Shown in pieces: positions 17,483 to 26,743 of a stretch of DNA of 64,000 nt. Positions within the stretch are counted from its first letter, which is position 1. The number at the start of each line of letters is the position of its first letter. The notes beneath the pieces were generated by a model. That model saw only the letters and a list, made by a program, of their open reading frames with translations. It ran no database searches and was not told the DNA's origin. A program made the translations under genes and the position numbers. The DNA comes from Methanogenium organophilum (GTDB lineage Archaea; Halobacteriota; Methanomicrobia; Methanomicrobiales; Methanomicrobiaceae): positions 372,001 to 436,000 of the forward strand of contig NZ_CP113361.1 of NCBI RefSeq assembly GCF_026684035.1. Direction: 5' to 3'.

Positions 17483-18184
17483 TCAAAACAGGGGAAGCTC
17501 GCCCCATCCTCCGGGACCGAAGAAGTCTTCCAGTATAACCTGGTCCCCAGTCACAGATGTGGAAACCTTCGCCTGACTTCGGGAAAGCCAGACAAACATA
17601 TCGGAGAATCGATTCTCCCTGAGCCGCACAGGATCTCGTCCGGGAGGAGAGATGGCAGCAAGGATCTTCATATCAGCAGGCTCCGCACCCACAGGGAAGA
17701 AGAAAAATTCACCATTCTCCTCGCCAGTCCGGATGGCACCAGTAACTTCTTCCCAGAGAGCGTCCCCCCCGTACATATCCGTCGGTTCCCCGTCCGTAAC
17801 CAGAAAGATCCACGGCCGGTATGAATCGATTCCTGCAGTCCGGTACTGCTCTTTTCGCTCCTTTATCAACGTAATGGCACACAGTATCGCCTCTCCCATA
17901 GGGGTTAATCCGGCAGCGGAGATCTCCGGAGGAGTAAACGCATCGACAAGAGAGAACGGATGTGCCACCTCGACCGTTTCACCAAATGTAACAACCGCGA
18001 TTTCAACACGTTTTCGGGCTAGAACATCAGAACCCAACTCTTCCTTAAAGGCCCGCAGCCCATCTTTCATCTCCTCTATTTTGCCATGAATAGACATCGA
18101 ACCTGATGTATCAAGCAGCAGCACGATAGGACAATGGGGCTCCCCGGGATATGCAATCTCTACCAAATCCTCTAATCTGCTCAT
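17483..18184 (-). CDS. TerY-like von Willebrand factor A domain protein
   Basis: A 233-residue cytoplasmic vWA protein. The metal-ion-dependent adhesion site is complete: DTSGSM at residues ~25-30, the Thr in GLTPMGEAI, and the Asp in VTDGEPTDMYGG. The rest follows TerY proteins, including the end region RLRENRFSDMFVWLSRSQAKVS. It is the first gene of a three-gene minus-strand operon with a PP2C phosphatase and a kinase. This trio is described as the TerY-P triad in studies of tellurite/stress (Ter) gene neighbourhoods. No TerC, TerD or other Ter genes are seen nearby. Confidence 0.88.
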   Translation of the reverse strand: MSRLEDLVEIAYPGEPHCPIVLLLDTSGSMSIHGKIEEMKDGLRAFKEELGSDVLARKRVEIAVVTFGETVEVAHPFSLVDAFTPPEISAAGLTPMGEAILCAITLIKERKEQYRTAGIDSYRPWIFLVTDGEPTDMYGGDALWEEVTGAIRTGEENGEFFFFPVGAEPADMKILAAISPPGRDPVRLRENRFSDMFVWLSRSQAKVSTSVTGDQVILEDFFGPGGWGELPLF

Positions 18185-18349
18185 ATGTATTCACAAATAC
18201 CATACCGGACAAACATCCAGTAACTGAATATTTGGCTGTGCCCCCTATAAAATACGCTGTCATCTCATCACATCATCATTTCAGTAAAAATTCCCCCGCA
18301 CCACAACATATAATATATATCTACCCCCATTCAGGAACAGGAGATATAT

Positions 18350-18826
18350 ATGAGAAACACTGGCAGTATGGGTGGCTGCCGGATAGCTCTTGCGATACTG
18401 AGTATCGTCGCATTCTGTGTCGGGGTGGGAACAGCAGATATAGGTACCCTTCCCAATACATTTGGATATGCAAATGCCGGGGTTGCATGTGCAGATATCG
18501 GAGATTATGAGGGAGCAGTTGTGTATTATGACAAAGCGCTCCAACTCTATCCGGATATTGCTGAAATACACTATAACAAAGGGGTCGCTTTGGAACATCT
18601 GGGATTGCGGCAGGAGGCAATATCAGAATATGAAGCTGCCATTGAACTCGACCCAAATCTCATTCAGGCGCAGGCCAATCTGTTTCTTCTGACAGCAGAC
18701 TTCATCAACCCACTCACTATTGCAATCATAATCCTCGGAGGATGTATTCTGATTCTCATCCATCACCGGCACCGGAAAAAAGAAGAAATGGAGAAACGGG
18801 TGATGCAGGGGATCATACACGAATAA
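18350..18826 (+). CDS. TPR protein with N- and C-terminal membrane segments
   Basis: A 158-residue protein with a signal peptide or anchor at residues ~8-30 and about two and a half TPR repeats at ~38-118 (YANAGVACADIGDYEGAVVYY, then HYNKGVALEHLGLRQEAISEY). A second hydrophobic segment follows at ~125-143, then a short basic tail (HHRHRKKEEMEKR). The TPRs would face outside, anchored by the C-terminal helix. GGAGATAT precedes the start. It is divergent from the TerY-P operon across a 165-bp AT-rich region, so some co-regulation is possible. Confidence 0.8.
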   Translation: MRNTGSMGGCRIALAILSIVAFCVGVGTADIGTLPNTFGYANAGVACADIGDYEGAVVYYDKALQLYPDIAEIHYNKGVALEHLGLRQEAISEYEAAIELDPNLIQAQANLFLLTADFINPLTIAIIILGGCILILIHHRHRKKEEMEKRVMQGIIHE

Positions 18827-19009
18827 CAATTACCCGCACAGAGGAGATGTGCCTACAATTTTTTTGATCTTTCGAGAGCAGTTCACCTGCATCCCCAACA
18901 TAAATACCTGTTCACGAACCTCCACCCACCCCTCTCAAGGATTCCTGCACACAAGAACAGGTACCATCAGTTGCTATACTTTATGCATTCAATAAGAAAA
19001 TGTCCTATA

Positions 19010-20833
19010 TCACGAAAGAGGCTGGATATTAAATTCACATCCCAGTTTTCCGTGATACACGGTAGGAAGACTAAACACCATCACTTCTTTCACGCTTCCA
19101 TTGATATCAATTAACCGTTCTTTCATCGGAGGTGCTGCCTCACCTTTTGAGTATACATGAGCCACCCTTTCGCGGACTAACTCCAGAACTTCAGGGTGAA
19201 CGAATTTACTGATAGGTAAATTAACCACATTCTCATCAACAGACACACCTAGAAACTCCCTGAGACGGGGATTTGCATACACTATTTTCTCACCCACATG
19301 AATCCCTATCATACTGGGTGAATGATCCAGCAGACTTTCATACCGGGTTTCAGCCAGTTGCATAGACTGTAACATGTAATTGTTCTGTATCATAACAGCA
19401 GCCTGATTAACCATTGTTTCGATAAGAGGCAAAGAACGTAGCGGGTAATTTTTCCCGGAAAATAAAAGGCAGGTGCCTATAATATTCATTCCGGCGATAA
19501 TACCCATTGAAAGGCAGGTCTGCTTTTGCAGCAACTCACTAATGATTCCTCCCAGCTCATCATCTATTCCATCACAGAAGAGAACAGCACACCCATCAGG
19601 AAATCGCTCCAGAGTCGGTGTGGATATGGAATGAACAATCTCCACCGGGCATGGAAAGCGCATTCCTTTTGCATTATTCAGAGTGACTACCGCCTGCCTG
19701 TCATGCCAGTTTCTTCCGTCTGAAACAGCCCTGAGATGGTAAAATCCATCATGAATGATAAAATACAGCATTAGTGAAGACGGAGCAATCTTTCTGATGC
19801 TCATTGCAGCATAAGAACAGATGTCTTCATGTGCGGAAAGCATCACAAGCCCGCTCGAGAAATCAGAGAGCGCAGTAAGTTCTTCCACAATTTCACATTT
19901 TGCTTTTTGAATCTTCACCTGCTCTGTGATATCCCGTCCAACAGACTGGTAGCCAATAAGATCACCAGAATCACCAAATATTGCCCGGTTTGTCCAATAA
20001 TGCCATGCCTCTTCCCCATCCGGCATAATCACCGGATTTTCAAATGATATTGCCGGATTATCGGGCGTTAATCTGGCCAACTGAGTAGTGACAATTTTTT
20101 GATACTTTGCCGGTATGGAAGGAGCAAAGACCGTCCCCAGTACCTCCAGACGATCGAGACCAAATGCCCTGCAGTATGCATCATTTACAAAGGAAATAGT
20201 CCTGTCAGGACTGTACCGAATAATAAATTCAGCCTGATCTTCAACAACCGCCCGATAGAGCGCCTCTTTCAATCTCAGGCGTGCCTGACATTCACGTTTC
20301 ACGGTGACATCCTCAAATATCAGGGTCGTTGCCCTGCCACCGTCCGGAAGAACGGTACCGATACATTTGGCCCTGAATATCTGCGAACCGCCCTCATCCT
20401 TCACAGTGATCTCTTTTTCAAATATCTCGCCGGGGATAGGAGAAGAAACCTTCTCCATAATATCCTCATCGATTAGAGAGAACGAAAGCTCGGAGAGTTT
20501 TTTACCGGCAATCTCATCCAGTTGCCATCCCTCTATTCCAAGAAACCGGCAATTTGCAAAATCAATAACTCCTGAAGCGCTGATTACAAGAATAGCATCG
20601 GAGGTTAGACTAAGCATCTCCGATAGAGGGACACGGTCTGAAATAAAGTACAACTTTGCTGTACAAACCTTCTTCACCTCCACCTCACCGGCAATCTGAA
20701 GCACATCCAGATATTTTGCCACAGAATTCCGGTTTATCCCAATTTTACGAGATATTTCAGTGATACTCAGCCCCCGTCGATTCTGTCTGAGTATCTGCTT
20801 TATGCGATCAAGTTCCGGAGAATATCTATGCAT
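19010..20833 (-). CDS. HTH-PAS-PAS-GAF-PAS sensory regulator without kinase domain
   Basis: A 607-residue cytoplasmic protein, starting at 20833 (MHRYSPELDRIKQ). An upstream start would add 20 unrelated residues. Residues 1-65 are a winged helix-turn-helix (SITEISRKIGINRNSVAKYL). PAS domains lie at about 70-185, 190-315 (ending GRDITEQ) and 490-607, and a GAF-like domain at 320-480. There is no histidine kinase or receiver. This fits the archaeal class of one-component regulators in which PAS/GAF domains sense a ligand or redox state and the HTH binds DNA. A similar design, with a related HTH, is encoded at 47389-49029. The target genes are unknown. Confidence 0.82.
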   Translation of the reverse strand: MHRYSPELDRIKQILRQNRRGLSITEISRKIGINRNSVAKYLDVLQIAGEVEVKKVCTAKLYFISDRVPLSEMLSLTSDAILVISASGVIDFANCRFLGIEGWQLDEIAGKKLSELSFSLIDEDIMEKVSSPIPGEIFEKEITVKDEGGSQIFRAKCIGTVLPDGGRATTLIFEDVTVKRECQARLRLKEALYRAVVEDQAEFIIRYSPDRTISFVNDAYCRAFGLDRLEVLGTVFAPSIPAKYQKIVTTQLARLTPDNPAISFENPVIMPDGEEAWHYWTNRAIFGDSGDLIGYQSVGRDITEQVKIQKAKCEIVEELTALSDFSSGLVMLSAHEDICSYAAMSIRKIAPSSLMLYFIIHDGFYHLRAVSDGRNWHDRQAVVTLNNAKGMRFPCPVEIVHSISTPTLERFPDGCAVLFCDGIDDELGGIISELLQKQTCLSMGIIAGMNIIGTCLLFSGKNYPLRSLPLIETMVNQAAVMIQNNYMLQSMQLAETRYESLLDHSPSMIGIHVGEKIVYANPRLREFLGVSVDENVVNLPISKFVHPEVLELVRERVAHVYSKGEAAPPMKERLIDINGSVKEVMVFSLPTVYHGKLGCEFNIQPLS

Positions 20834-21009
20834 GGCACCATTATGCCTCAAAAAACACTTCAATATACATACAAATAAACATATGCCATGCACTCAATTC
20901 AAGACAAATATCAGATTAGAGTGTGAAAATGTCGGATGGGAAATAGGAATCTGTTTTTTTATATCATGGAAAATGCACAGCATCCGACTCAGAAAGATAG
21001 CCTCGCGAA

Positions 21010-21864
21010 TCATCCCAACTCAAATGAAGTGACACCAAATATCTCATGCATCGGAAGCACCGGCACATTCGCGGAGTACATTCTTGCAGTTTCAAAAACC
21101 TCTGTCATATCCCGTTTTCGCGCCATTCCCACCGCGGCAGCGTTTGGTTCAGGAGTATCAAAGAAGAATACCTCACCTACCACTGATTCAGTGAGCCCTT
21201 CAAGGAGACTCTCTGCAATATCAGGTGTATCAGCAAATATCGGGCCAATTTTATTTCCTTCATACGAGCGGCGAATTACTCCGTACCCACCAATGGATTC
21301 ATCCGGGTGAAGATATGCAAGTGCTAGTGTGGTATCCGGTGAAATCCATTTCTCAATAAAACGGGAGCGCTCTGCAGGAAAATGCTCACGGTCATACGCG
21401 GCCAGCATACTCAGTGGCAATTCCCCTACAGGGACCAGATCCGGCTGCCCTCGTCCGCCTGCGATACCCTGCCACCGAATATTCCGGTATGCATAGATGA
21501 GCCCTGCGTTCTTTGCATATTTGTCCTGCATCTCATAGACACCGTCGCCACCAAAATTCCTCTCACCTGCATGGTTCATCCCATGGTTCCAGAGCTTCCA
21601 CCCGGTTCCATGACCGCGGTTATCTTCACGGATAATGTAGAACCCCCCAAAAGAGAATATCGAATCATAATTGGTTACCACCAGTGTACCCACGATCTCC
21701 CCGCCAGTCTCCGCGACAAACCATCCATCCGGGTCTACCGCATAATGGCATTCCCCGTCATGGATGCCGGGATTCCAGCCCTCCTGACGTGCCCATTCAA
21801 TAAACACCGGAACTTCATCTTTTGTAGCAATGCGTATCAACAGTTCATCTGAGTCTTGTTCCAT
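21010..21864 (-). CDS. Two-domain GNAT family N-acetyltransferase
   Basis: A 284-residue protein. The N-terminal GNAT domain is at residues ~8-140: WFVAETGGEIVGTLVV forms the core strands, and REDNRGHGTGWKLWNHG is the acetyl-CoA-binding loop, with RGHGTG matching the Q/RxxGxG pattern. The C-terminal ~130 residues (YGVIRRSYEGNKIGPIFADT) match the YitH-type second domain common in this subfamily. The substrate is unknown. It is monocistronic. Confidence 0.83.
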   Translation of the reverse strand: MEQDSDELLIRIATKDEVPVFIEWARQEGWNPGIHDGECHYAVDPDGWFVAETGGEIVGTLVVTNYDSIFSFGGFYIIREDNRGHGTGWKLWNHGMNHAGERNFGGDGVYEMQDKYAKNAGLIYAYRNIRWQGIAGGRGQPDLVPVGELPLSMLAAYDREHFPAERSRFIEKWISPDTTLALAYLHPDESIGGYGVIRRSYEGNKIGPIFADTPDIAESLLEGLTESVVGEVFFFDTPEPNAAAVGMARKRDMTEVFETARMYSANVPVLPMHEIFGVTSFELG

Positions 21865-22127
21865 CCTATTCTTCTCCCACGGACAGTATCACGGCCTCTC
21901 TCTTATTCCATACACCGGAAGATCTTATGCATTTCGCAGTGCTGGAGAAAGACCGGTACACCTGAAAAAGTGGGAAGCACCAGCCATTTTATCCTTTTGA
22001 AATGGCACGGGATTCCACCTGACGTACAACCACCGTTCTATCACCTTCACATCACACGGCACCCTCAACGCCGCCAGCCCACTCAGATGACGTGAATTTC
22101 TTCATCTCAGAAGTCTGATTCATGTGA

Positions 22128-22454
22128 ATGAAAGGCTGCAGACCGGGAGATGTCATACTGGCACCATTTAGTCTGGGAAACAGTACATATCCACGACCGC
22201 TCGTGATTCTCTCGGTTACCGGGGAAGGAACCCTTCTGGTATGCCCCTTTACATCGAAGCGCCCGATAGACAAGCCTGCCATTGCGTGCGCAATCCATGA
22301 TTTCCATGCAGGTGGCCTTGACCTTTTCGAAGACAGCTATATTCTGATTCATGAACAAAGGACCATCACCGAACGGTCCGTCCGCCATAAGAAGGGAACC
22401 CTTGAACCGGATTATTTCAGGACACTTCTCGAGAGTGCCCATTCACTGTGGTAG
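22128..22454 (+). CDS. Solo PemK/MazF-fold protein
   Basis: A 108-residue protein with the start GDVILAPFSLGNSTYPRPLVILS, the beta-strand pattern of PemK/MazF-like (CcdB-fold) proteins, where GDVI and the P-R/K-P-x-V-I motif are typical. LLVCPFTSKRP follows. Family members are mRNA endonuclease toxins, but many stand-alone archaeal copies have other or unknown roles. No antitoxin-like small gene lies next to it; the upstream ~260 bp show none that I can support. It stops at TAG. Confidence 0.72.
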   Translation: MKGCRPGDVILAPFSLGNSTYPRPLVILSVTGEGTLLVCPFTSKRPIDKPAIACAIHDFHAGGLDLFEDSYILIHEQRTITERSVRHKKGTLEPDYFRTLLESAHSLW

Positions 22455-22636
22455 CCTTCAGGAAACGATATACTATAAAGAAATCCAAATGAGAAGATGA
22501 ACCGCGACATACTATGAACCCTCCACCCTCACTTCGGTTTCGGCGTTGGCACAGATGTTGAAATTGTCAGCATAATAATAATGATAATAATATAGGAAAT
22601 CTTCCCGGAATCAATCAACATCCATGATGTATCTAT

Positions 22637-23170
22637 TCACTTTCCGCCCCTACATTCTGGAAAGAGCGCCTCATACATGACATACGGCGCCTCCTCCATA
22701 CCAAGCATGCGATATGCTCCGCGGGCAGCCAGATTCTCATGTTCCACATACAGGCGAAGCCCCACGACATCCGGCTGCCTGCGTGCTTCAGCATCAATCC
22801 ATGCATACATCTCAGAGAAAACCCCTTTCCTTCGGCATTCCGGAATAATATATACACTCTGAATCCACCAGATCTGCCCGTTTCTCCAGTCACTCCATTC
22901 GAGAGTAATCATGCACTGGCCGATAATTGCCCCTTCATGTTCAGCCACCAGGTACCATCCTTTTGCCGGGTCTTCAAGGACAGACATCGCACCTTTCCGG
23001 GCTGTATCAGAATCAAGCACATGCCCTTCCGTCTCAAACGCCATCTCACCGTTTCGTGCAGCAATAATATCACCATCCAAAGGCACAGCGATTCTGATAT
23101 GCAGGCGTTTTTCCCCGGAACCGTCTCCTCTACGCATCATAATTCCTGAATTTATTTCATCCTTTATCAA
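22637..23170 (-). CDS. GNAT family N-acetyltransferase
   Basis: A 177-residue single-domain acetyltransferase. Core: GWYLVAEHEGAIIGQCMITLE. Acetyl-CoA site: IQSVYIIPECRRKGVFSEMY, with RRKGVF as the degenerate RxxGxG/A pattern. GLRLYVEHENLAARGAYRMLGM then gives the C-terminal substrate side. The first 10-20 residues are probably not conserved, and starts at the MM near residue 11 are possible. The substrate is unknown; the pattern is closest to general small-molecule or amino-acid acetyltransferases. Confidence 0.85.
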   Translation of the reverse strand: MIKDEINSGIMMRRGDGSGEKRLHIRIAVPLDGDIIAARNGEMAFETEGHVLDSDTARKGAMSVLEDPAKGWYLVAEHEGAIIGQCMITLEWSDWRNGQIWWIQSVYIIPECRRKGVFSEMYAWIDAEARRQPDVVGLRLYVEHENLAARGAYRMLGMEEAPYVMYEALFPECRGGK

Positions 23171-23249
23171 AGAGTATTCCGAAAAATCCCCGGAAACGCG
23201 AGAAAAATATCCCCTCTATGGGATACACATCTGCGTTATGAAAGAGACA

Positions 23250-23290
23250 GAGAAAAAAAGAATGAACGAGTGATTCCGCCGTACGCGGAA
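23250..23290 (-). terminator. Hairpin plus T-run after the 23301-24002 gene
   Basis: Reading the minus strand, TTCCGC-(5 nt)-GCGGAA (23274-23290) follows the stop codon by ten bases. It is followed about 10-17 nt later by a CTTTTTTTCT tract. The T-run fits archaeal termination and the hairpin may help. Confidence 0.45.
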
Positions 23291-23300
23291 ACGGTTCCCT

Positions 23301-24002
23301 TCACCCAAATATGCCGAATAGTCCCCGTTTGGCTTTCTCCGCAGCTGCCAGCTCTTCAAAGCGTGCCTGTTCCAGTTCCATCACCTGCACCTGCTCACGG
23401 AGAATTGCTGCTGTCTCGGGATCACAGCCGCACCCGTCAATAAGACGGTTCATCTCTTCTATACGAACACGGTTCTGGATCACATGCTGCATGATTGCAT
23501 CCGCCGATGCCTGATCGCCCCCGAACAAAAAGACCATAAACGCATTCTGTGAACGCATCTGTGCTTCATATTGGACTGCGTTTTGGACAGAACCATTGAT
23601 CTCTTCAGCAAGCCGGACAAGATCAGGCGAACTCGCACCGGTGAGCGGGGCCGCTGCACGGAATGCATACACTGCCATCCCGGTAACATTCACCGGAGGT
23701 ACGGCACCATTTGTCTCTGCCTGATACACCTGGTTTCGGCTGGTAACCATTTCCCTCAGACTGGTCGCATTGCATGCTTCATCCGGCCCGCATTCCAGAA
23801 CACGTGCCGTTGTCTGTTCCCGTATCGAGACCTGTTCCTGCAGGCTGACATTCTTCTGGCCTGAAGACTCACCTGCGTATCCAACACCCAAACCCGGATC
23901 GGAACCAGCGCCCGCCCCTTCCTGTGCGAAGACTGGCATACAGATAGTGAGAAAAATAAATACTGCTACAATGACCCAGCGGGTCTGCCTGACATATTTC
24001 AT
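23301..24002 (-). CDS. Exported protein of unknown function
   Basis: A 233-residue protein with a signal peptide (MKYVRQTRWVIVAVFIFL, ending PVFAQ). I choose ATG 24002, which is preceded by GAGGAGGT; a longer reading adds 31 residues without a signal-like start. The mature part begins with a Gly-rich linker. It then has helical segments with REQ/QEQ patterns, a CGPDEACNATSLREM segment and a CGCDPETAAILREQ segment (four Cys in total), and a charged C-terminal coiled coil ending KRGLFGIFG. I recognise no family. It is probably extracellular, and it is divergent from the AOR operon. Confidence 0.7.
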   Translation of the reverse strand: MKYVRQTRWVIVAVFIFLTICMPVFAQEGAGAGSDPGLGVGYAGESSGQKNVSLQEQVSIREQTTARVLECGPDEACNATSLREMVTSRNQVYQAETNGAVPPVNVTGMAVYAFRAAAPLTGASSPDLVRLAEEINGSVQNAVQYEAQMRSQNAFMVFLFGGDQASADAIMQHVIQNRVRIEEMNRLIDGCGCDPETAAILREQVQVMELEQARFEELAAAEKAKRGLFGIFG

Positions 24003-24205
24003 AATATTATCATACCTCCTCTTTCTTCTTCTGTCATTCTGTCCTATGAAGAAGAAGACTGACACCATCATATTTCCGTCTCCATATTTATGCATTCCCT
24101 GATAAAATGAGCGCTCAGAAGTGTCTTAATACTCCCATCCTGACGGAAGAAACACGGGAATACCTATATTGCCAACCCCGGAGAATACACCGTTCGTGAG
24201 TAACC

Positions 24206-26008
24206 ATGGATGGATACACCAATAGTATCGCCTGGGTGGATTTAGGAACGGGGACGATCTCCATTCAGGCAACAGATGCTGAGATGAAACGGGAGTTCAT
24301 TGGGGGCAGGGGATTTGGCGCACGCATAATCTCGGAAAATATGGACCCTCATACCGAACCGCTGGACCCTGCAAACAGGATCTGTTTCATGACAGGCCCA
24401 ACCACGGGTACCGGCATCCCACTTGGAAACCGGTATGAAGTTTCCACAAAGTCCCCGCTGAACGGGACGTTGATGTCAGCGAATAGCGGGGGTGTGTTTG
24501 GCTGGAAGATGAAGAAAGCAGGATTTGATGGTGTTGTTATTTCGGGGAAAGCACCGAAACCATCGTATCTGTATCTGGAGAACGGAACCGTTGAACTTCG
24601 TGACGCAGCAGACTACTGGGGGAAAACGACCCATGAAACCACAGACGCACTGCAAAAAGATCTCGGAGATCCCAAGGCACGGGTGCTCTGCATCGGTCCT
24701 GCCGGAGAGAATCAGGACTTGCTTGCCTGTGTGATCAACGACCGGGATCGTGCGGCAGGAAGAGGGGGCGCCGGGGCGGTGATGGGATCGAAAAATCTGA
24801 AGGCGATTGTCGCAACCGGAGAGATGCCAATCACCGTAGCAGACACGGAACGTCTGGATGCCGTAAAAGAGAGGATTCGTACAAAAATTCAGGAAAACGG
24901 CATCTGTGATGCACTGCACCTCTATGGCACATCGGTTCTGGTCAACATCATCCACGAAAACGGTATCCTTCCGTCACGAAACTTCCAGCGCTGCAACTTC
25001 CCGAATCCGGACGATGTATCCGGAGAACGGATGAGGGACACTATTCTCCGGAAAGAGAAGGGCTGTTATGCATGTATCGTCAAGTGCAGCCGTGTCTGTG
25101 AAGTGGAGGGGGAAATGCACGAAGGGCCGGAGTATGAAGGTGTCTGGGGATTTGGGCCGGATCTGGGGATTAGCGACCTGCCGCTTATCACCCAAGCCAA
25201 CTGGCTGTGCAACAAACTTGGCCTTGATAATATCGGGACTGCAGGTGCAATCGCGTGCGCCATGGAGATGAAAGAAAAGGGATACCTCAGCGAAGGGCCA
25301 ACATTCGGTGATGGGTCGACCCTTCTGGATCTCATCGACCAGATTGGTCACCGGAGGGGATTTGGCGCCGAACTTGCTGACGGTTCATTCCGATTTGCAG
25401 TCAGCCATGACCACCCGGAACTTTCGATGAGCGTAAAGATGCAGGACCTGCCGGCATACGATCCAAGGGGCCTACAGGGGCACGGGCTTGCGTATGCCAC
25501 GAGTGTCCGGGGCGGTGATCATGTCTACGGGTATCTGATCTCACAGGAAGTGTTTGGTGCTCCTCAAAAACTGGACCCGTACATAAGCACAGGAAAGGCA
25601 CTCTGGGTAAAAACATACCAGGACCTGACCGCAGCAATTGACGCAGCAGGCCTCTGCCTTTTCACCTCATTTGCCCTGATCGCTGATGATTACGCTGACA
25701 TTCTTTCTGCAACAACAGGTATGAATATCAATGCAGAAGGGCTTTTGAAAGTGGGTGAACGCATCTGGAATGTCCAGAAACTCTTTAACCTTAAAGTTGG
25801 ATACACAAAAGAAGACGACACACTCCCGGACCGCCTCCTGACAGAACCCCTGCAGGACGGTGCGCCGAAAGGGCGGGTATGGGAACGCCAGCCCCTGCTG
25901 GACGAATATTATGCAGAACGTGGGTGGGACAACGAAGGAGTGCCGACACCCAAAAAACTCAGAGAGCTTGGCCTTGCCAAGCCACGGGCAATACATGCTT
26001 ACACCTGA
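24206..26008 (+). CDS. aor: Tungsten-type aldehyde ferredoxin oxidoreductase
   Basis: A 600-residue AOR-family enzyme that oxidises aldehydes to acids with ferredoxin, using a bis-pterin tungsten (or molybdenum) cofactor and one 4Fe-4S cluster. N-terminal domain: GGRGFGARIISENMDP and GPTTGTGIPLGNRYEVSTKSP, with the pterin-binding RGGAGAVMGSKNLKAI. Cluster ligands: CYACIVKCSRVC (CxxCxxxC) near residue 290, with the fourth Cys near residue 490 in AGLCLFTSF. The pterin-side DLPAYDPRGLQGHGL matches family motif DxxxxDPRG. It is the first gene of an operon with an E1-like enzyme and a ubiquitin-like carrier that likely serve its cofactor. Confidence 0.93.
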   Translation: MDGYTNSIAWVDLGTGTISIQATDAEMKREFIGGRGFGARIISENMDPHTEPLDPANRICFMTGPTTGTGIPLGNRYEVSTKSPLNGTLMSANSGGVFGWKMKKAGFDGVVISGKAPKPSYLYLENGTVELRDAADYWGKTTHETTDALQKDLGDPKARVLCIGPAGENQDLLACVINDRDRAAGRGGAGAVMGSKNLKAIVATGEMPITVADTERLDAVKERIRTKIQENGICDALHLYGTSVLVNIIHENGILPSRNFQRCNFPNPDDVSGERMRDTILRKEKGCYACIVKCSRVCEVEGEMHEGPEYEGVWGFGPDLGISDLPLITQANWLCNKLGLDNIGTAGAIACAMEMKEKGYLSEGPTFGDGSTLLDLIDQIGHRRGFGAELADGSFRFAVSHDHPELSMSVKMQDLPAYDPRGLQGHGLAYATSVRGGDHVYGYLISQEVFGAPQKLDPYISTGKALWVKTYQDLTAAIDAAGLCLFTSFALIADDYADILSATTGMNINAEGLLKVGERIWNVQKLFNLKVGYTKEDDTLPDRLLTEPLQDGAPKGRVWERQPLLDEYYAERGWDNEGVPTPKKLRELGLAKPRAIHAYT

Positions 26009-26729
26009 AGAAAAAGAGCAGTTTATCCGCCAGATTCCCATTCTGGAAGAGAAAGGACAGGAAATACTCAAAGGTTCCAAAGTACTTGTAGCCGGAGCAG
26101 GAGGACTCGGAACAACAATTGCCCTCCACTGTGCATTTGCCGGATTCGGTACGATCCGTATCGCAGACTGCGACACGATTGAACGTTCAAACCTCAACCG
26201 CCAGACACTGTACCGGCCAAAAGATATCGGGAAAATAAAAGCTCTTGTGGCAGAAGACAGAATCAGAGGAATCACCCCGTATCTCAAAACAGAAGCAGTA
26301 AACGCAGTCATCACCGAAGAAAATGCTATGCAGCTGACAGACGGCATGGATGTCATTATTGATGCAATGGATAACTATGATACACGGTATATCCTTGCAG
26401 ATGCAGCCGAAGACTGTGGCATACCATTCATTCATGGTGCCATTGACGGATTCTACGGGCAGGTTGCAACTATTGTGCCGGGCTGTTCAGCATGTCTGCG
26501 CTGCATCGTCCCCCATCCACCTCCGAGAGAAAAAGTCCCCGCACTCTCTGCCACAACCGGAGTTATCGGAAGCATACAGGTAACAGAAGCGATCAAGTGT
26601 ATCTTAGGGAAAGGGACGCTTCTTACCGACAGAATCCTGATGTGGGATGGCCTTCAGGGCGAGACGGCCCTGATACATGTCAGTCCCCTAAAAGACTGTC
26701 CACACTGCGGATCTCAGGGCAGAGGGTGA
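25995..26729 (+). CDS. E1-like (ThiF/MoeB/HesA) adenylyltransferase
   Basis: A 244-residue enzyme that activates the C-terminal glycine of a ubiquitin-like sulfur carrier. The start at 25995 overlaps the AOR gene by 14 nt. ATP site: LVAGAGGLGTTIALHCAFAG, IADCDTIERSNLNRQTLY (the Arg finger and Asp). The later segment is IDAMDNYDTRYILAD. Zinc ligands: CSACLRC, and CPHCG at the end. A HGAIDGFYGQVATIVPG core follows the MoeB/ThiF pattern. Its partner is the MoaD-like protein encoded 15 bp downstream. The placement with AOR suggests the pair supplies sulfur for the tungstopterin cofactor. Confidence 0.9.
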   Translation: MLTPEEKEQFIRQIPILEEKGQEILKGSKVLVAGAGGLGTTIALHCAFAGFGTIRIADCDTIERSNLNRQTLYRPKDIGKIKALVAEDRIRGITPYLKTEAVNAVITEENAMQLTDGMDVIIDAMDNYDTRYILADAAEDCGIPFIHGAIDGFYGQVATIVPGCSACLRCIVPHPPPREKVPALSATTGVIGSIQVTEAIKCILGKGTLLTDRILMWDGLQGETALIHVSPLKDCPHCGSQGRG

Positions 26730-26743
26730 AACGGAGCAGAAAG

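Noticed and set aside
18865-19009. Possible small RNA or terminator after the TPR gene
   Set aside because: No stable hairpin plus T-run could be found on inspection.
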